Below are positions 13,502-25,680 of a stretch of 64,000 nt of DNA, in pieces; position 1 is the first letter of the stretch, and every line of letters starts with the position of its first letter. The position numbers were made by a program, and so were the translations under genes. Origin of the DNA: Ziziphus jujuba (Eukaryota > Streptophyta > Magnoliopsida > Rosales > Rhamnaceae); the NCBI RefSeq assembly GCF_031755915.1, contig NC_083382.1, positions 8,618,001 to 8,682,000 on the forward strand. Reading direction: 5' to 3'. The notes under the pieces were generated by a model. That model ran no database searches. It was given only the letters and a program-made list of their open reading frames with translations, and had not been told where the DNA came from.

Positions 13502-14266
13502 TAAAAAAGAAATCAATTCTAACAAATTGAAGAGTAAAATTGGAATGTTGAATATGGGGAAGATGGAGGTTTATTAATAACCTTGACCTCCATAAATAGA
13601 TATGGATTTCATCCGAAACCCTGTTCGCAATAACATTGAATCCTCGGTAATCGAATAATGAATAGGTGGCATTGTCCCTTTTGCAATATGAGTTTGAATT
13701 ACTAGTCCTCTTTCCAAATTTTTTTCACTCCCAAATGAATGTAAAATAAGTTCCATTCTAGCAACACAGGAAGAGACTAGTCCGTGTTGTTGAGAAGGAA
13801 ATCCACTTATCTCTTTCGAACGTGATTCGAACCACTCTTCGTCTACCAGGAAGGCATATTTACACGACTCCACCCTGTTGTAATTATTCTCCTATTATAT
13901 GAGTAAAAACACGACTCAGCCTCACAGGATTGCTTTCCTGGGTAATTCATAAAGCGAATGGGATGTTTGACTCTAAGCTTGCCTTGAGAAGCAGAAATTT
14001 CCACCATTTCCAGCTTGTTTTTCTTCAGGAAAGGTATGTCTTCCAGCTTGTTCATTGATATGTTTATGTACTCGGTTTGATACCATTCATCAAAGTAACA
14101 CCTCGAGTCTCCTATCCCAAAAGGGTATGGGATGCTCACGTTTCCACAAGTGTGTTTGATAACCAGAATGACCAATTGATGATGGCTCTGATGATATTTC
14201 TATTGGAAATCTAAGGGTTAAAAATAACATTCTTACCCTATGAAGCACTGATAATGGCACCCACAT

Positions 14267-15330
14267 TTCTTTTTCCAATTCCCCTCCTTATGAAATTAAC
14301 TTGCTTCTTCTGAAGTTGTATGGAGAAAATCATCATCATCATGGGCACCCAATTATTAATGTTTGTCCATATCACATGTTTCCATTTTTTGGGCCAGGGA
14401 AACTTCCTAGCTCTTTAAATGGACTAGTGTGTACATAAATTATATAGTTAGCTGTCATGTATGTTTCATGTATGCATATAGTTGACCAAGTATTCAAGGA
14501 GATAAGAAGATTCATGGCCGCCAAGGACAAAAGGAAAAAAAATTAGCGTTAGAAAAAAAATAAAAACAAAAATAAATAAAAACCTTATTTGTTGACTTTT
14601 CACACTGCGGTTCATCCAGAATCCAAAAAGTAGACTGCACGATAATGTTGTTGGTCCATCATTTAATTGGAAATAATAAATAAATAAAATTCCTGATCTG
14701 AAGCGTTTTCTAGATTGTTGTTGTTTCCATTTTTATTTTTTTTTAGGGTGTAATCTTGAATTTTCTAGAGTTTATATGTATGTAATAGGGTGAGTTTATT
14801 ATCACCTTGAGAAAAAGGAGAAAAAGATCAATTAGTAGTGCTTGACTTGACTAGTTTTCTCTACTTTATCAAAATACTTTTCGTCGTGTTGGTCGGTTTT
14901 CTTCTTTTTCATGCAATTGATTGCATGTTTTCTTCTGGATATAAGGCCATTATTACCAAAAAAACAAAACAAAAACAAAAACAAAAAACAAAAAAAAAAA
15001 AAAATTTGTGGACTCTTAAGAGTCTGGACGTAGGCCTTATAAAAATTGGTAATAAGTATCATCGAATAATTGGTTCAAGAATTACCAAAAAGTCTAACGG
15101 TGTCATGTACAGAATTTAATTAGTTCACATCAACTTGAAAGAAAAGACTACTCCAGCAAGAAACAAGCATTCTAGTAGGTGAAAACATGTTCTATGAGCA
15201 TCTCTATTACAATCCATAATAGTTTAAAAGGGTTAACATCGGTTAAAATGTATTGTATAAGCCCCCAAATTGCCCAAATTTACATGCATAAATTCTATCT
15301 GTAGCATACAAATAAAACATGAATACTAAT
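14267..15330. other. Gene-free spacer between WAKL relics A and B
   Basis: No gene is visible. Blocks about 14786-14870 and 15145-15235 match blocks at 285-360 and 1600-1690 in the same order, as expected for duplicated kinase-gene flanks. There is an A-rich run near 14955-15004. Confidence 0.6.
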
Positions 15331-15458
15331 TAAGCAACAAAAAATAATAATAATTACGAGTAATGTTTTGATAATTTGGAAGTCAACAGTGGTAATGCAT
15401 GGGATGTTGAAGCAGAACCAGCATCCAAATTAGACTCCATCGACATTGAAATAGCATT

Positions 15459-17873
15459 CACTACAACAAATATTATTATTATAGCATGTCAAAAATGCTA
15501 TAAAAGACATATAATTGTATTTTTAGAAATGTCATGATAGCCCATGTTATAAAAAATTCAACTTTGTAATAGCATTTTTGAAATATCATATCTTTGGAAA
15601 CATTATGTGGGAAAGCTTTTGGTGCCAAGAAGTAGCATATGTTATACATATGCAGGGTTCGTGGATTGTTCTATTTATTTGCTCTGCTTTGCTTTTACCT
15701 ATGTATTTCTCTGCCTCTTGCTGTCTTCTCTGGTTTTACCTCTGTATTTCTCTGCCTCTCCAATTCTAAAGCTTATAGGACAGCTTTTGTTTTTTTGTTA
15801 CTTGCAGGTTTTTTAAGAAAAGCAATAAAAGATGGAATCATTAATGATGATTATCTTTTTGCAATTGTTGCTGTCATTTGGGTTCCTAGATCAAGATTGA
15901 AAGATCATTTTGTAATTGTTGCAGATGTAGGAAAGAAACTTGGTTGTGTAAATCTTTTTTTTTTTTTTTTTCTCTCATATATGTAGTTAATTTGGATTAT
16001 CATATGTACTTTTGTTTATCTTTTGAATGGTTGATAACAATCTATTAAAGAAATCAATTATAAATTTTTATTATTTGTTTATCTTTTTTTATAATTATTA
16101 TTTTTTATTATTATCAACTTTAAATTTAAAATAACTTTCACCAAAAAAAAAAAAAAAAAAAAAACCAGGTGCTATCGATCAAACTCATAAAACATAATAA
16201 AAGTATTATTAAAATTAAAATTTGAAATCCTCTTATAGATAATGAAATTAATTTTTAGTTAAAATGATTTAAATTATTATTATTATTATTATATTTTTTT
16301 TAGTAACATTTGAGAACGAGCATAATCATATTTTTTGGTATTTTAAAATTTTTATATTAAAATTAATATTTAAAATTCAATTTAATATCATTAATTATTT
16401 TTCTAATATTTTCAAATGTCCTTTTAGAGATATTTTTAATTGTCACTATAATGTTTAGTGATATTTGTAATGATTATCATTAGCTAATTAAATGTTACTC
16501 TAGTATAATTTTAATAACATTTTAAAATGTCATAAATTTTTTTTTTTTTTTTTGGTTATTGTGACATAGGATTTCCGAATGCAATGAAATCTATTTAAAA
16601 TAGCATTTTTAAATGCTATAAAATATACTTAATATAGCATATTAAATGCCATAACAAAACATTTATAACTATTTTCATTTTAAAGTGTCATTGGATTATT
16701 ATTTTTGAAACAAAGTTTTTCTTTTCAATCTTGTTAGATGTATAAAAAGAAAAATAATATCAATTGAGTTGTTAATTATCCAAAACAAAAAATTTAAATT
16801 TTTTTTCCAAAATTCTTTCCTATTTAAACAAAACTCTTCCCAAAATTTTAAAAACAATGTCATTTCTATTCTACCACTGCCGTTGTTGGCTTAAACTATG
16901 GTTCTCTTGGTACTCGTTTCTTAAATAAACTTCTTACTTGGATTTTTTTTATTTTTTATTTTTCAAAATTCTAAAGAAAATTGTGAATATATATATAATT
17001 ATTATGTTTCTATTTTTAATTTTTATTTTTATGGAATTTTGAAATACTCAGCTGGGGATGGCAAGCTATAAAATAATTTATTTAATGACATTTAATAAAT
17101 TAGTGACACTTATAGAAATAACATGAATATAATGCAACTAAAGGATTAATGAACATATTTAAAAAAATAAAATAAACCAAAGGGTTGATGAATAGATAGA
17201 CAAATTGAAAAAGAAATTTGAATCTTTAAAGAGTATAGGAGAAGATATTAAAGTAGAGGTAAAATATGTAAAGTGCTTGTTACAAAGAATATGAATAAAG
17301 TATATAGGTTCTTATATTGTTTTATTAGAGCTCAAATTACAAACCAAATATTATATTTATTATTTATTCTATATATATTTGTACTCATTTTATTCTCCTC
17401 CTTAGTGATATTACTCCATATTAATTTTTTACTTCATGCTGAAACCAATATAGAAAGGATAAATTATTATCAGTTATGAAATTTTAAAATTAGTGTGGAC
17501 TCATTTGTATTTTCTTATGGCTTATTCACCTTAGTTATTAATATTTAATTCGTGACATTTTGGATTAAATTGATGCTAAAATAAGTGTTATTGTATTAGG
17601 ATTTTCTTGTATAGTAATCAATTTAATAGCAATTATAAATGATATGTTAAGTATATTTGATAGCATTTAAAACTGTTGTTTAAGTATATTCATAGCATTT
17701 GAAAATTCCATAGATTTCCATAGCATTTGAAAATGTTATTGAAAAGTACAATTTTATCCAAAACATTTTAACATGTAAAAAATTGATTAAAAATGCTATT
17801 GTTTTATATTAGTAATAGCATTTTTTTAAAATGCTATAATCGTAAGCTATAAAATCTCATATATGTTGTAGTG
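15459..17873. mobile_element. Non-autonomous CACTA (En/Spm-like) DNA transposon
   Basis: A 2415-bp element whose ends are CACTACAACAAAT and ATATGTTGTAGTG, inverted repeats with the diagnostic CACTA terminus. It is flanked by a perfect 3-bp duplication ATT (15456-15458 and 17874-17876), the size CACTA transposases make. Subterminal DNA on both sides is full of tatagcattt / aaatgctata words in both orientations, as expected for transposase-binding repeats. No transposase can be recognised inside, so it would need a helper. It lies in the C-terminal tail codons of WAKL relic B. Confidence 0.95.
15639..15986 (+). CDS. Unidentified ORF inside the CACTA element
   Basis: An open frame of 115 codons. 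Its first half is hydrophobic and repeats a 'FYLCISLPL / SVFLCLS' pattern encoded by a duplicated stretch (about 15690-15760). The second half (KAIKDGIINDDYLFAIVAV, then VPRSRLKDHFVIV and DVGKKLG) is more protein-like. A sequence like a 3' splice site (ttttgttacttgcag) lies just before that half, near 15806, so it may be a captured exon and not a free-standing gene. I do not recognise the family. It could also be chance. Confidence 0.25.
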   Translation: MLYICRVRGLFYLFALLCFYLCISLPLAVFSGFTSVFLCLSNSKAYRTAFVFLLLAGFLRKAIKDGIINDDYLFAIVAVIWVPRSRLKDHFVIVADVGKKLGCVNLFFFFFLSYM

Positions 17874-20419
17874 ATTGAATACCTCATCAGTTTCTAATCC
17901 ATTTATGAAATCTTGGACTTCCTCAAAATGTTTTGGAACGTCATTAGTACCTGCAGCTTTTTCTAACTCATGAATCCCTTCCAACTCCATTAAAACCTGT
18001 TTCATATTAGGCCTCAGCTTTCCATTCAAATTCAAACATCTCCTTGCAAGATCAGCAACAACCATAATATCTTCTTTCCTACCAACTAGAACTTGAGCAT
18101 CAAGAATATCAAACAAAACATTTTCCTGCATTGAGAACATAAAATATGTGGCTAAGTTTCTGCCTTCTTCCGACCTCGCTACAGAAATTGCCTTTTGTCC
18201 GGTCAAAAGCTCAACAAGAACAACACCAAACCTATAAACATCGCTCTTCTCTGTGAATTGGCTTGATTGGAAGTACTCTGGATCCAAATATCCAAATGTA
18301 CCGTGTACTAGTGTTGTCAAGTGAGTTTGATCGATAGACACTGATCTTGAAGTTCCAAAATCAGCAACTTTTGCTCTGTACTTCTCATCCAAAAGTATGT
18401 TTGTAGACTTAATGTCTCGATGGTAAATAGGACAGGAAGCTGCATGGTGCAAGCAAGAAATGGCTGCTGGGATTTCTGTGGCAATTCTTAAGCACATTTC
18501 CCACATAAATGGAAATTCATCGTTTCGTTCATGGATGTAGTGAGAAAGCGTTCCATTTAACCACATTCATAAACTAGAAGAGGGGACTCGGTCTCTATAC
18601 AACACCCCAATAATTTAACCACATTCCTGTGGTTGAGTTGTGAGAGAATGACAATTTCATTGATGAATTCTACAAATTTTCGTTGTCAACTACTTTGGAT
18701 TTCTTTACCGCGACAATATTTCCATCTTCCAACATTCCTTTATAAACAGTTCCTTGACCGCCCTGGCCAAGAATTCTATTTACATTAAAATGGTTGGTAG
18801 CCTTGTCTAACTCTTTTGCTTTGAACAACATTGTTTTCTGATTAATATTTACTTCACCTAAAGATTTTTTCTCTTGTAATTATTGTTTGAAGAAATTTTC
18901 CTTCTGTTTGATTCCTTTTCTCTTCTTTATGTTCATGTACAAGAAGCGTGAACCTACGAGTAGAAACAATGGTCCAAGACCGCTTCCAAGACCTGTATGA
19001 CACAATTATTGGATGGAACAAGAAGGATGATTTTTTGTGATGCATTGAGAAAAGAAAAGGCAATAAAGGAAGTTGTTAGTTTGCTCAATATGTAAACTTT
19101 TGCACTCAAATCCAGACGTCATTCATAGCTTTTTTGTTTTTTTATTTTATATATATACTAGTTGAATTAATTAGTAATTCATTAATTAGAGCATACCAAT
19201 TAAAATCTCTTCAGTGGAAACTTTTTGCGTACAGAAGGCTGCAACCAGCACGTCCAGGATAGTCAGTACAAATATAGCCTTCGCCACAATAATTAGGATC
19301 TTCCTTGCAATGATCAATATCTGAAACGCATCCACAAATAAGCATCTGAAAAACTAAAAAACTTCCACAAAAAAAAAAAAAAGGACTGAAATATGTGAAA
19401 ATTTTAAATCAGACATTGTGAAACAAAAAATAATAATAATGATTTGTTGTTTTATCACATCAATTTGCAAAACAAATTGGTTCAACATCTTGTAAAACTA
19501 TTACCAAAGCTTAAAATGGAGGGTTTATCATTACACATGATATTGATAGTCAAAATCAATGTACATTTCACATAATAATAATGATAATAAAAATTTTAAT
19601 TTATATATATATATATATATTATATGTTTGAAAAAATAATGCCTTGCACTGAAATAAGAAATTTAGTTTAACCTAAAGTATAGTCGTTTGATTGTGTGGT
19701 AAATTAAAATTGAAACTCATAAAAAATGATACATTTTTCATGTATGTAATTTTTTCCAAATCGAGTTCTATGTTTAGGTAAGAGAAAGAGTTTTATAATA
19801 TTTTACCTTTACATCCTTCAAGAAGATACGGGTTTCCTTCGAAACTCCATGGAGACACGCATGTGCACTGAAGCCTTTGCTAATTTACATTTACAAAGTA
19901 AACATCGCAAGATGAATTTGCATGACAACCATATTCGGGGGTTGCAATGTCCATAGAGCAATTGTATTATGTAGAACCAGAGCTATTGGTCTCCACAAAA
20001 GTTCCAAATATATCATAGGTCGAATAATTATACAGCTCCCAGTTAAGCTCCACAAAAACATCAGCCATGTCTTGGATTGCAGAAATATTCGTCGAACTGG
20101 ATTCCAACCACCATTGGTCTGCCATGAATGCAAACTTACATTGATTTCCACGACCCTCACCCAGAAGGTTGTGAAAACTAGTGTTGAATGATTTGAGATT
20201 TGATGGTATGGTTGTCTGGTAGCAAGTTTTACCATTGCAGTTATTACCATAAGTCGTTAACATAAGTCGTGTTATTACAAATGGAGGAGCATCCACCAAT
20301 GGATGCTTCACCAAAATTCATCAAAGCAATGGCTCTGAAACCAACAGCTATGAACTTGTTGTTTTGAGAGTACTTAAAAGGGCTTCCTTCTGAGTTGGTG
20401 CTTTCGCGGATTTGCTTAT

Positions 20420-20892
20420 TGTTGTGGTTCTCTGACCACTGTAGAGAAGAAATATGGGAAGAAAAATGAAAAGAATTCTATTACTCTCTTGGAAATAGAA
20501 TACAAAACACAAAAACTTATCTCTCCTATTCTCACGTGGAATCTCTCTCTATTCTATCAAATTCTCTCTGGAATTTGATCACTCTTCTCTCAAGCTCTCT
20601 CTGGAGACTTAAACACTCTCTCTCGGAGTTTACTCTCAATACTCCTAACTTGGGATGATATTGAGCTTGCTTGGATTGGGATGCCTTGCATGCAACGAGA
20701 TGGAGCCTATTTATAGGCTCATAAGGTCGGTTGCATGGCCACCATCTTCAACTGGTTCTGATAGTTGCCCACAATTGTTGAGCAAGTTGTTTTTCGGTGT
20801 TAATTGCAGCAAACATTGTCAACAATGGTAAGCTTGTGGTAGTGCGGTTGGTTTTACACGGTCGGTGTGGTGTGGTGTGGCTATACTTTACA
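20420..20892 (-). repeat. Copia-2 3' LTR
   Basis: Starts TGTTGTGGTTC and ends CTTTACA. It pairs with 25681-26152. It contains the same minus-strand TATAAATA (20708-20715) as the other LTR. The adjoining internal bases give the polypurine tract. Confidence 0.95.
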
Positions 20893-20939
20893 ATTCTCCC
20901 CCTCCAGCCGCATTTAAAATTGATGGTCATCGGCCATCC

Positions 20940-23900
20940 ATTCTAGTTATGTCTCTGCACAGCTTCAGCTTCTCTTGAACACCGAATTTTGTTAACATGT
21001 CTGTTGGATTCTCCTTTGTGTGGATCTTTACTAGTTTCAGCAATTGCTGATCTATTACTTCGCGTATCCAATGATAGCGAATGTCAATGTGCTTTGTATA
21101 GGAATGATACATTGAGTTCTTGCTCACTTTGATTATCACAATGTATTTTGTAGTCTTCTTACTTGATGCCCAGTTCTGTGAGAAAACACTTTAACCATAA
21201 CATTTCCTTACCCGCTTCCGCTACGACAATGTACTCTACTTCAGTAGTGGATAAAGCAACACACTTCTGCAATTTTGACTGCCATGAGACAGCTCCCCCT
21301 GTAAAAGTGTAGAGATAACCTGACGTAAACTTTCTACTATCAGGATCTTCGATCATATCTGCATCTATATAGCCTTCTAAGATTGGATCACCTCCCCCGT
21401 AGCACAAACATAGCTTTGATGTACCTTTAAGATACCTGAGAATCCACTTGCCTGCTTCCCAGTGTTTCTTTCCAGGATTTAAAAGAAATCTGCTCACAAC
21501 ACCTACTGCATGAGTAATATCTAGTTTGGTACATACCATTGCATACATCAGATTTCCTAATGATGAAGAATATGGTATTGATGCCATCTCCTCTATCTCC
21601 TCTTTGGATGAGGGGCACGACTTCTTACTCAACTTGAAATGATTTGCAAGTGGAATGTTGACTGGTTTGGCTTTATCCATATTAAACCTCTTTATCACTC
21701 GTCCAACCTATTTCTCCTGAGATAGCCGTAACCTTCTATTCTTCCTGTCTCGAATTATCTGTATTCCCAAAATTTGTTGAGCTAATCCTAAGTCTTTCAT
21801 ATCAAAGGATTTAGACAATTCCTTTTTCAGCTGACTAATTTTCATTGCATCTTGTCCAACGATCAACATGTCGTCTACATATAGCAAAAGTTCAATGAAG
21901 TTTCCATCTGAAAATTTTTGAATATAAACATACTAGTCTGCTACAGTCCTCTTATAGCCTTGACTCACCATAAATGAGTTAAACTTCTTGTACCATTGTT
22001 TTGGTGCTTGCTTGAGGCCATACAAGGTCTTCTTCAGCTTGCAAACGAGGTTTTCTTTCCTTAAAACCTTAAATCCTTCTGGCTGCTCCATGTAGATTTT
22101 CTCATGTAAATCACCGTAAAGAAATGTTCTCTTCACATCCATCTGTTCAAGCTCTAGATTTAAACTTGCTACTAAACCAAAAATGACTCGAATTGAAGTC
22201 ATTTTTACCACTGGTGAAAAATCTCGTTGAAGTCGATTCCTTTCTTCTGAAGAAATGCCTTAACCACCAATCGGGCTTTGTTTCTTGAGCTTGAACACCC
22301 ATTTTTTCTTTAGTGCCTTCTTTCCTGTTGGAAGCTTAACCAACTCATAATTATGATTTTTCTCCAAAGATTCCCACTCATCTTGCATTCTTTGCAACCA
22401 TTTTTCTTTGTCTTTATGAGAAATAGATTCCTAGAAATTCTCTGGCTCCCCCTTTTCAGTAAACAGAATATACTCAGATTCTAGAAATCTCTTTAATGGA
22501 ATCACCCTTGTTCAGATCTCCGAACTTGTAATCCATAGGTTTTAAAAGGTGTACCATCATCTGACAGTGGTGATAGTCCTGCAACTTCTTGAGAGGATTG
22601 AGTCTCCCCCTGCTTAATATCCCCTTCTTCCTCCTCGTTTGCTTCTGGCATATCTTCATGCACCTCGTTATCTTCTATGCCTATTTATGTTGGTGCTGGA
22701 TTATGACCAAAATCTTCGGCACTAGAACTACGATTAGGAGACATTCTGGGCTTTTTGATGTCTTCTATTGTCTACTTTCCATCGAACACTACGTCTCTAC
22801 TTCTAATAACTTTTTTTGTTTTCAGGTCCCATAACATGTATCCAAATTCTTCATCTCCATATTCTATAAGGATGCATGGAGTAGATCTTGCATCGAGCTT
22901 CTGTCTGAGCTCTTTGGATACATGTGCATAAGCTAAACAACCAAATACTCTTAAGTGAGAGTAGGAGTGTAACAGCCCAGACTATCCACATGCGATATTG
23001 TCCGCTTTAGGCCCAGCCCACATAGTTTTGTCAAAATGCGTCGCAAAGGAAGGTATCTACACCACCTTATAAGGCGTGCTTCGTTCCCCTTTCCAACTGA
23101 TATGGGACTTCACAAGGAGGAAATCTTACCCGACCACACTTTCTCCGGAATTTCAAAATTCAACATTACTGAAGGTGATCTGTTGATTAAATAATAGGCA
23201 GCATGAACAGCTTCTCCCCAGAATGGCTTTGGCAGCTTAGCCATACTGATCATACTTCTGACATTTTCCATAATTGTCCGGTTCATTCTCTCTGCTACTT
23301 CGTTATATTGTGGGATGCAAGAAACCGTCTTCCCATGTTGAATACCGTGTCTTCTGCAGTAAGCATCGAACTCCTTGGAAGTATACTCGCCTCCATTATC
23401 TGAGCGGAGACATTTCAACTTCTTTCTTGTTTCACGCTCTACCATGGTATGAAATAGTTTGAAGTAATCCAATACTTGGTCCTTGGTCTTCAAGAAATAT
23501 ACCCACACCTTCTGAGAAGCATCATCAATGAAGATTAGGAAATATTTGTTGCCACCAAATGATTCCACCTCCATGGGACCACAAACATTAGAGTGCACCA
23601 GACTAAGCAACTCTGATCTTCTTGATGTAGAGGAACTAAAAGAGATTCTATGTTGCTTACCAAACAAGCAATGGCTACAAGGATCTAGCGCAACATCCTT
23701 GCAAACAGTGATAAGCTTCTTCTTTGCCAAAGTAGACAATCATTTTTCACTCATGTGACCGAGTCTCTGGTGCCACAGATTTTGAGATGCCTCTCCTTCT
23801 GCAATGTTGAGGCTATCTGCACATATCTTCACATGAATCTTATACAACATTCAACAAATATGTCCTCGAGCAACAACTATGGCACCTTTTATCATTCTCC

Positions 23901-25113
23901 ACGTGCCTTTACTGAAATGATTGTCATAGGCTTGCTTGTCTAATGCTGCTCCCGAAAGTAGATTAAGCCGAAGGTCTGGAACATGACGGACATCCTTCAA
24001 TGTTATTGTACAAGCAACATTCATTTTCATTTGAATATCACCAGTTCCCATAATCTTTGCGAAACTAGAATTTTCCATCTTTACCGTACCAAAGTCTCCT
24101 ACTTTGTATGTTTTGAAGGAATTTCTATGTGGAGTGACATGGTAGGATGCTGTAGTATCGACTACCCACTCAACCTCTTAGGTTGATATATGAAGGCATG
24201 CCTCTTCTTAGGTAGAGTAGAGTGCCACTTCTCCTATAACAGTGACTAGTGTCTCTCCATCCTTCTTCAGCTAATTACCTTGGAGTCTCCGCTCTCTCAA
24301 CAACTTTCTACAGTTCCTTTTCAAGTGACCCTCCAGGCCACAATAATAGCATTTATATGATGATTTCCTGCCATCTGTAAATCTACCTCTGCTCTTGCTC
24401 TGCCTCTCCCCCTATCTCGACCATCTCTTTGCTGTCTTTCCTCTTTTTGTGACAAGGGCATGTGATTGGTCCATGCTAATGTCCTTTCTTCTGGCCTCTT
24501 CATTGAATAGGGCATTCTTGACCATAGACATAGTAAGCTTACCATTTGGAACCGAATTACCAAGAGAGACTATCAATGTCTCCCAACTGTTTGGAAGAGA
24601 GCTTAAAAGTAGGAGAGCCTTATCCTCATCCCTTAGTTGGTAATCCACAGCAGATAGTTGATTTACCAAGCTTTGGAACTCACTGGTATGCTCGGCTACA
24701 GAAGTTCCACTCTGTAATTTTAGATTTACCAATCATTTAAGCAACAAGGCTTTGTTCCGAGCAGTCTTGGCTTGGTACATGTCCTCAAATTTCTTTCAAA
24801 GGATATATGCATTTGTTTCCTTAGCAACATGATGGAAGACATTGTGGTCAATCCATTGCTTGATCTGACCGATTGTTTTATTGTTTAATTTCTTCCATTC
24901 TGTTTCTTTGCTGGGATTGAGGTTTACTCCTTTAGCTTCTATAAGATCAAATAAATTCTTACAATTGAGGAGATCTTCCATCTGAGGTCTCAAAAGTATA
25001 TAATTTATGGCAGTTAGCTTAACCATAGCTCCCGAAGATGATTCTTCCATTGACATAATGGCTTGACCAAAAAAACGAAGCTGAATTTGGCAAAACAGAG
25101 TTAAATGTTGCAT
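20940..25113 (-). pseudogene. Copia-2 gag-pol, degenerate
   Basis: Pieces in order along the minus strand: gag from about 25113 (MEESSSGAMVKLTAINY to LLLLSSLPNSWETL), a nucleic-acid-binding part near 24450-24320, protease-region remnants near 24180-23851, and integrase 23739-23110 (CSHCLFGKQHR, VHSNVCGPMEVES, LRSDNGGEYTSKEF). After an inserted 147-bp element come the integrase end and linker (about 22967-22740), reverse transcriptase (22211-21933 with LDVKRTFLYGD-like text, YVDD near 21875) and RNase H (21698-21159, VALSTTEVEYIV). Stops and frame changes separate the pieces, for example after 21933 and after 24732, so no polyprotein is possible. Confidence 0.93.
22968..23114. mobile_element. 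Short solo-LTR-like (TRIM-type) insertion inside Copia-2
   Basis: A 147-bp segment starts TGTAACAGCCC, ends GGGACTTCACA, and is flanked by a perfect 5-bp duplication AGGAG (22963-22967 and 23115-23119). TG...CA ends with a 5-bp duplication are what an integrase makes. No second LTR or internal region is present, so it is a solo LTR or an unusually short element. It interrupts the integrase coding region of Copia-2 and is therefore younger than that copy. Similar TGTAACRGCCC elements are, from memory, common in dicot genomes. Confidence 0.8.
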
Positions 25114-25266
25114 CCGAAATGGCCGAAAATGGTGGAATTGACTCTTCTAGGGTCAAAATATAATTACCAAAAAATTTAGGGCAAAATGCAATTTCCTAAA
25201 ATTTTGAAGTCAAACTATAAATACAGAAACTACAGGGACAATGTGTAATTTTCAAAAATACAAGGG

Positions 25267-25530
25267 CTATTCCATAATTTTAGAAACTTTTGCTGATGTG
25301 GCAGAGTGTGATGATGTGTCCACATGTGGCAGTTGATGTGTCGCTTGCATGGCAGATGACATGTTGGGTTGCATGGGGGATGACGTGGCTACTTTCGATG
25401 ATGTGGCAGATGATGTGGCTGCTGAGGTGGTCGTCTTAACCTCCAGATGGCGCGTGTGGAGCGTGATTGGTTGCAACAAAGTTTGGGCGGTGTGTGTACG
25501 CAAGTGCGGCGTCGTGTTTCTTTCCGACAA
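25267..25530 (-). repeat. Degenerate GATGTGGCA minisatellite in the Copia-2 leader
   Basis: Between the primer-binding site and gag, plus-strand words gatgtggca, gatgatgtg and gatgacgtgg recur about a dozen times in 170 bases (25290-25425). Read on the element's sense strand they form an open frame of 87 codons rich in threonine and serine with repeats such as ATSSATSSKVATSSPM. The repetition explains the open frame. I do not claim a protein. Confidence 0.6.
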
Positions 25531-25666
25531 ACTTGGTTTTTCTCTTCTCGTCGAGTAATTTCACCTGGTATCCTTAAATCGTTGATTTGAGGAACTTTTT
25601 GAAACACCAACTTGAAGAACATAGGCTCTATTTCTTCGAATTTGGAACCCAAGCTCTCAGCCTGGA

Positions 25667-25678
25667 GCTCTGATACCA
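25667..25678 (-). other. Copia-2 primer-binding site
   Basis: The minus strand reads TGGTATCAGAGC, the standard plant Copia sequence complementary to initiator methionine tRNA. It lies two bases from the 5' LTR. Confidence 0.95.
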
Positions 25679-25680
25679 CT

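Larger units (their letters stand above)
6365..14266 (-). pseudogene. WAKL relic A: ectodomain exons split by Copia-1, kinase deleted
   Basis: Exon 1 (about 14266-13582) encodes a signal-like start (MWVPLSV...), then the galacturonan-binding GUB_WAK motif CGNVSIPYPFG, then a second open piece with CKYAFLVDEEWFES; it ends at a GT donor after '...IYGGQG'. A one-base gain before the CGN motif (cacttgtgg) and a second frame change near 13870 break it. Exon 2 (from about 7240) starts after an AG acceptor with DIDECE, the opening of a calcium-binding EGF module. Copia-1 (7406-13501) lies between them, inside intron 1. The kinase exon should follow, but only the extreme C-terminal tail remains (about 6510-6365: EYLRTQAFEPWDVVS to YELPLLPF), joined to intron-like sequence near 6560. 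The gene therefore lost its transmembrane segment and kinase by deletion, independently of the retrotransposon. Confidence 0.85.
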
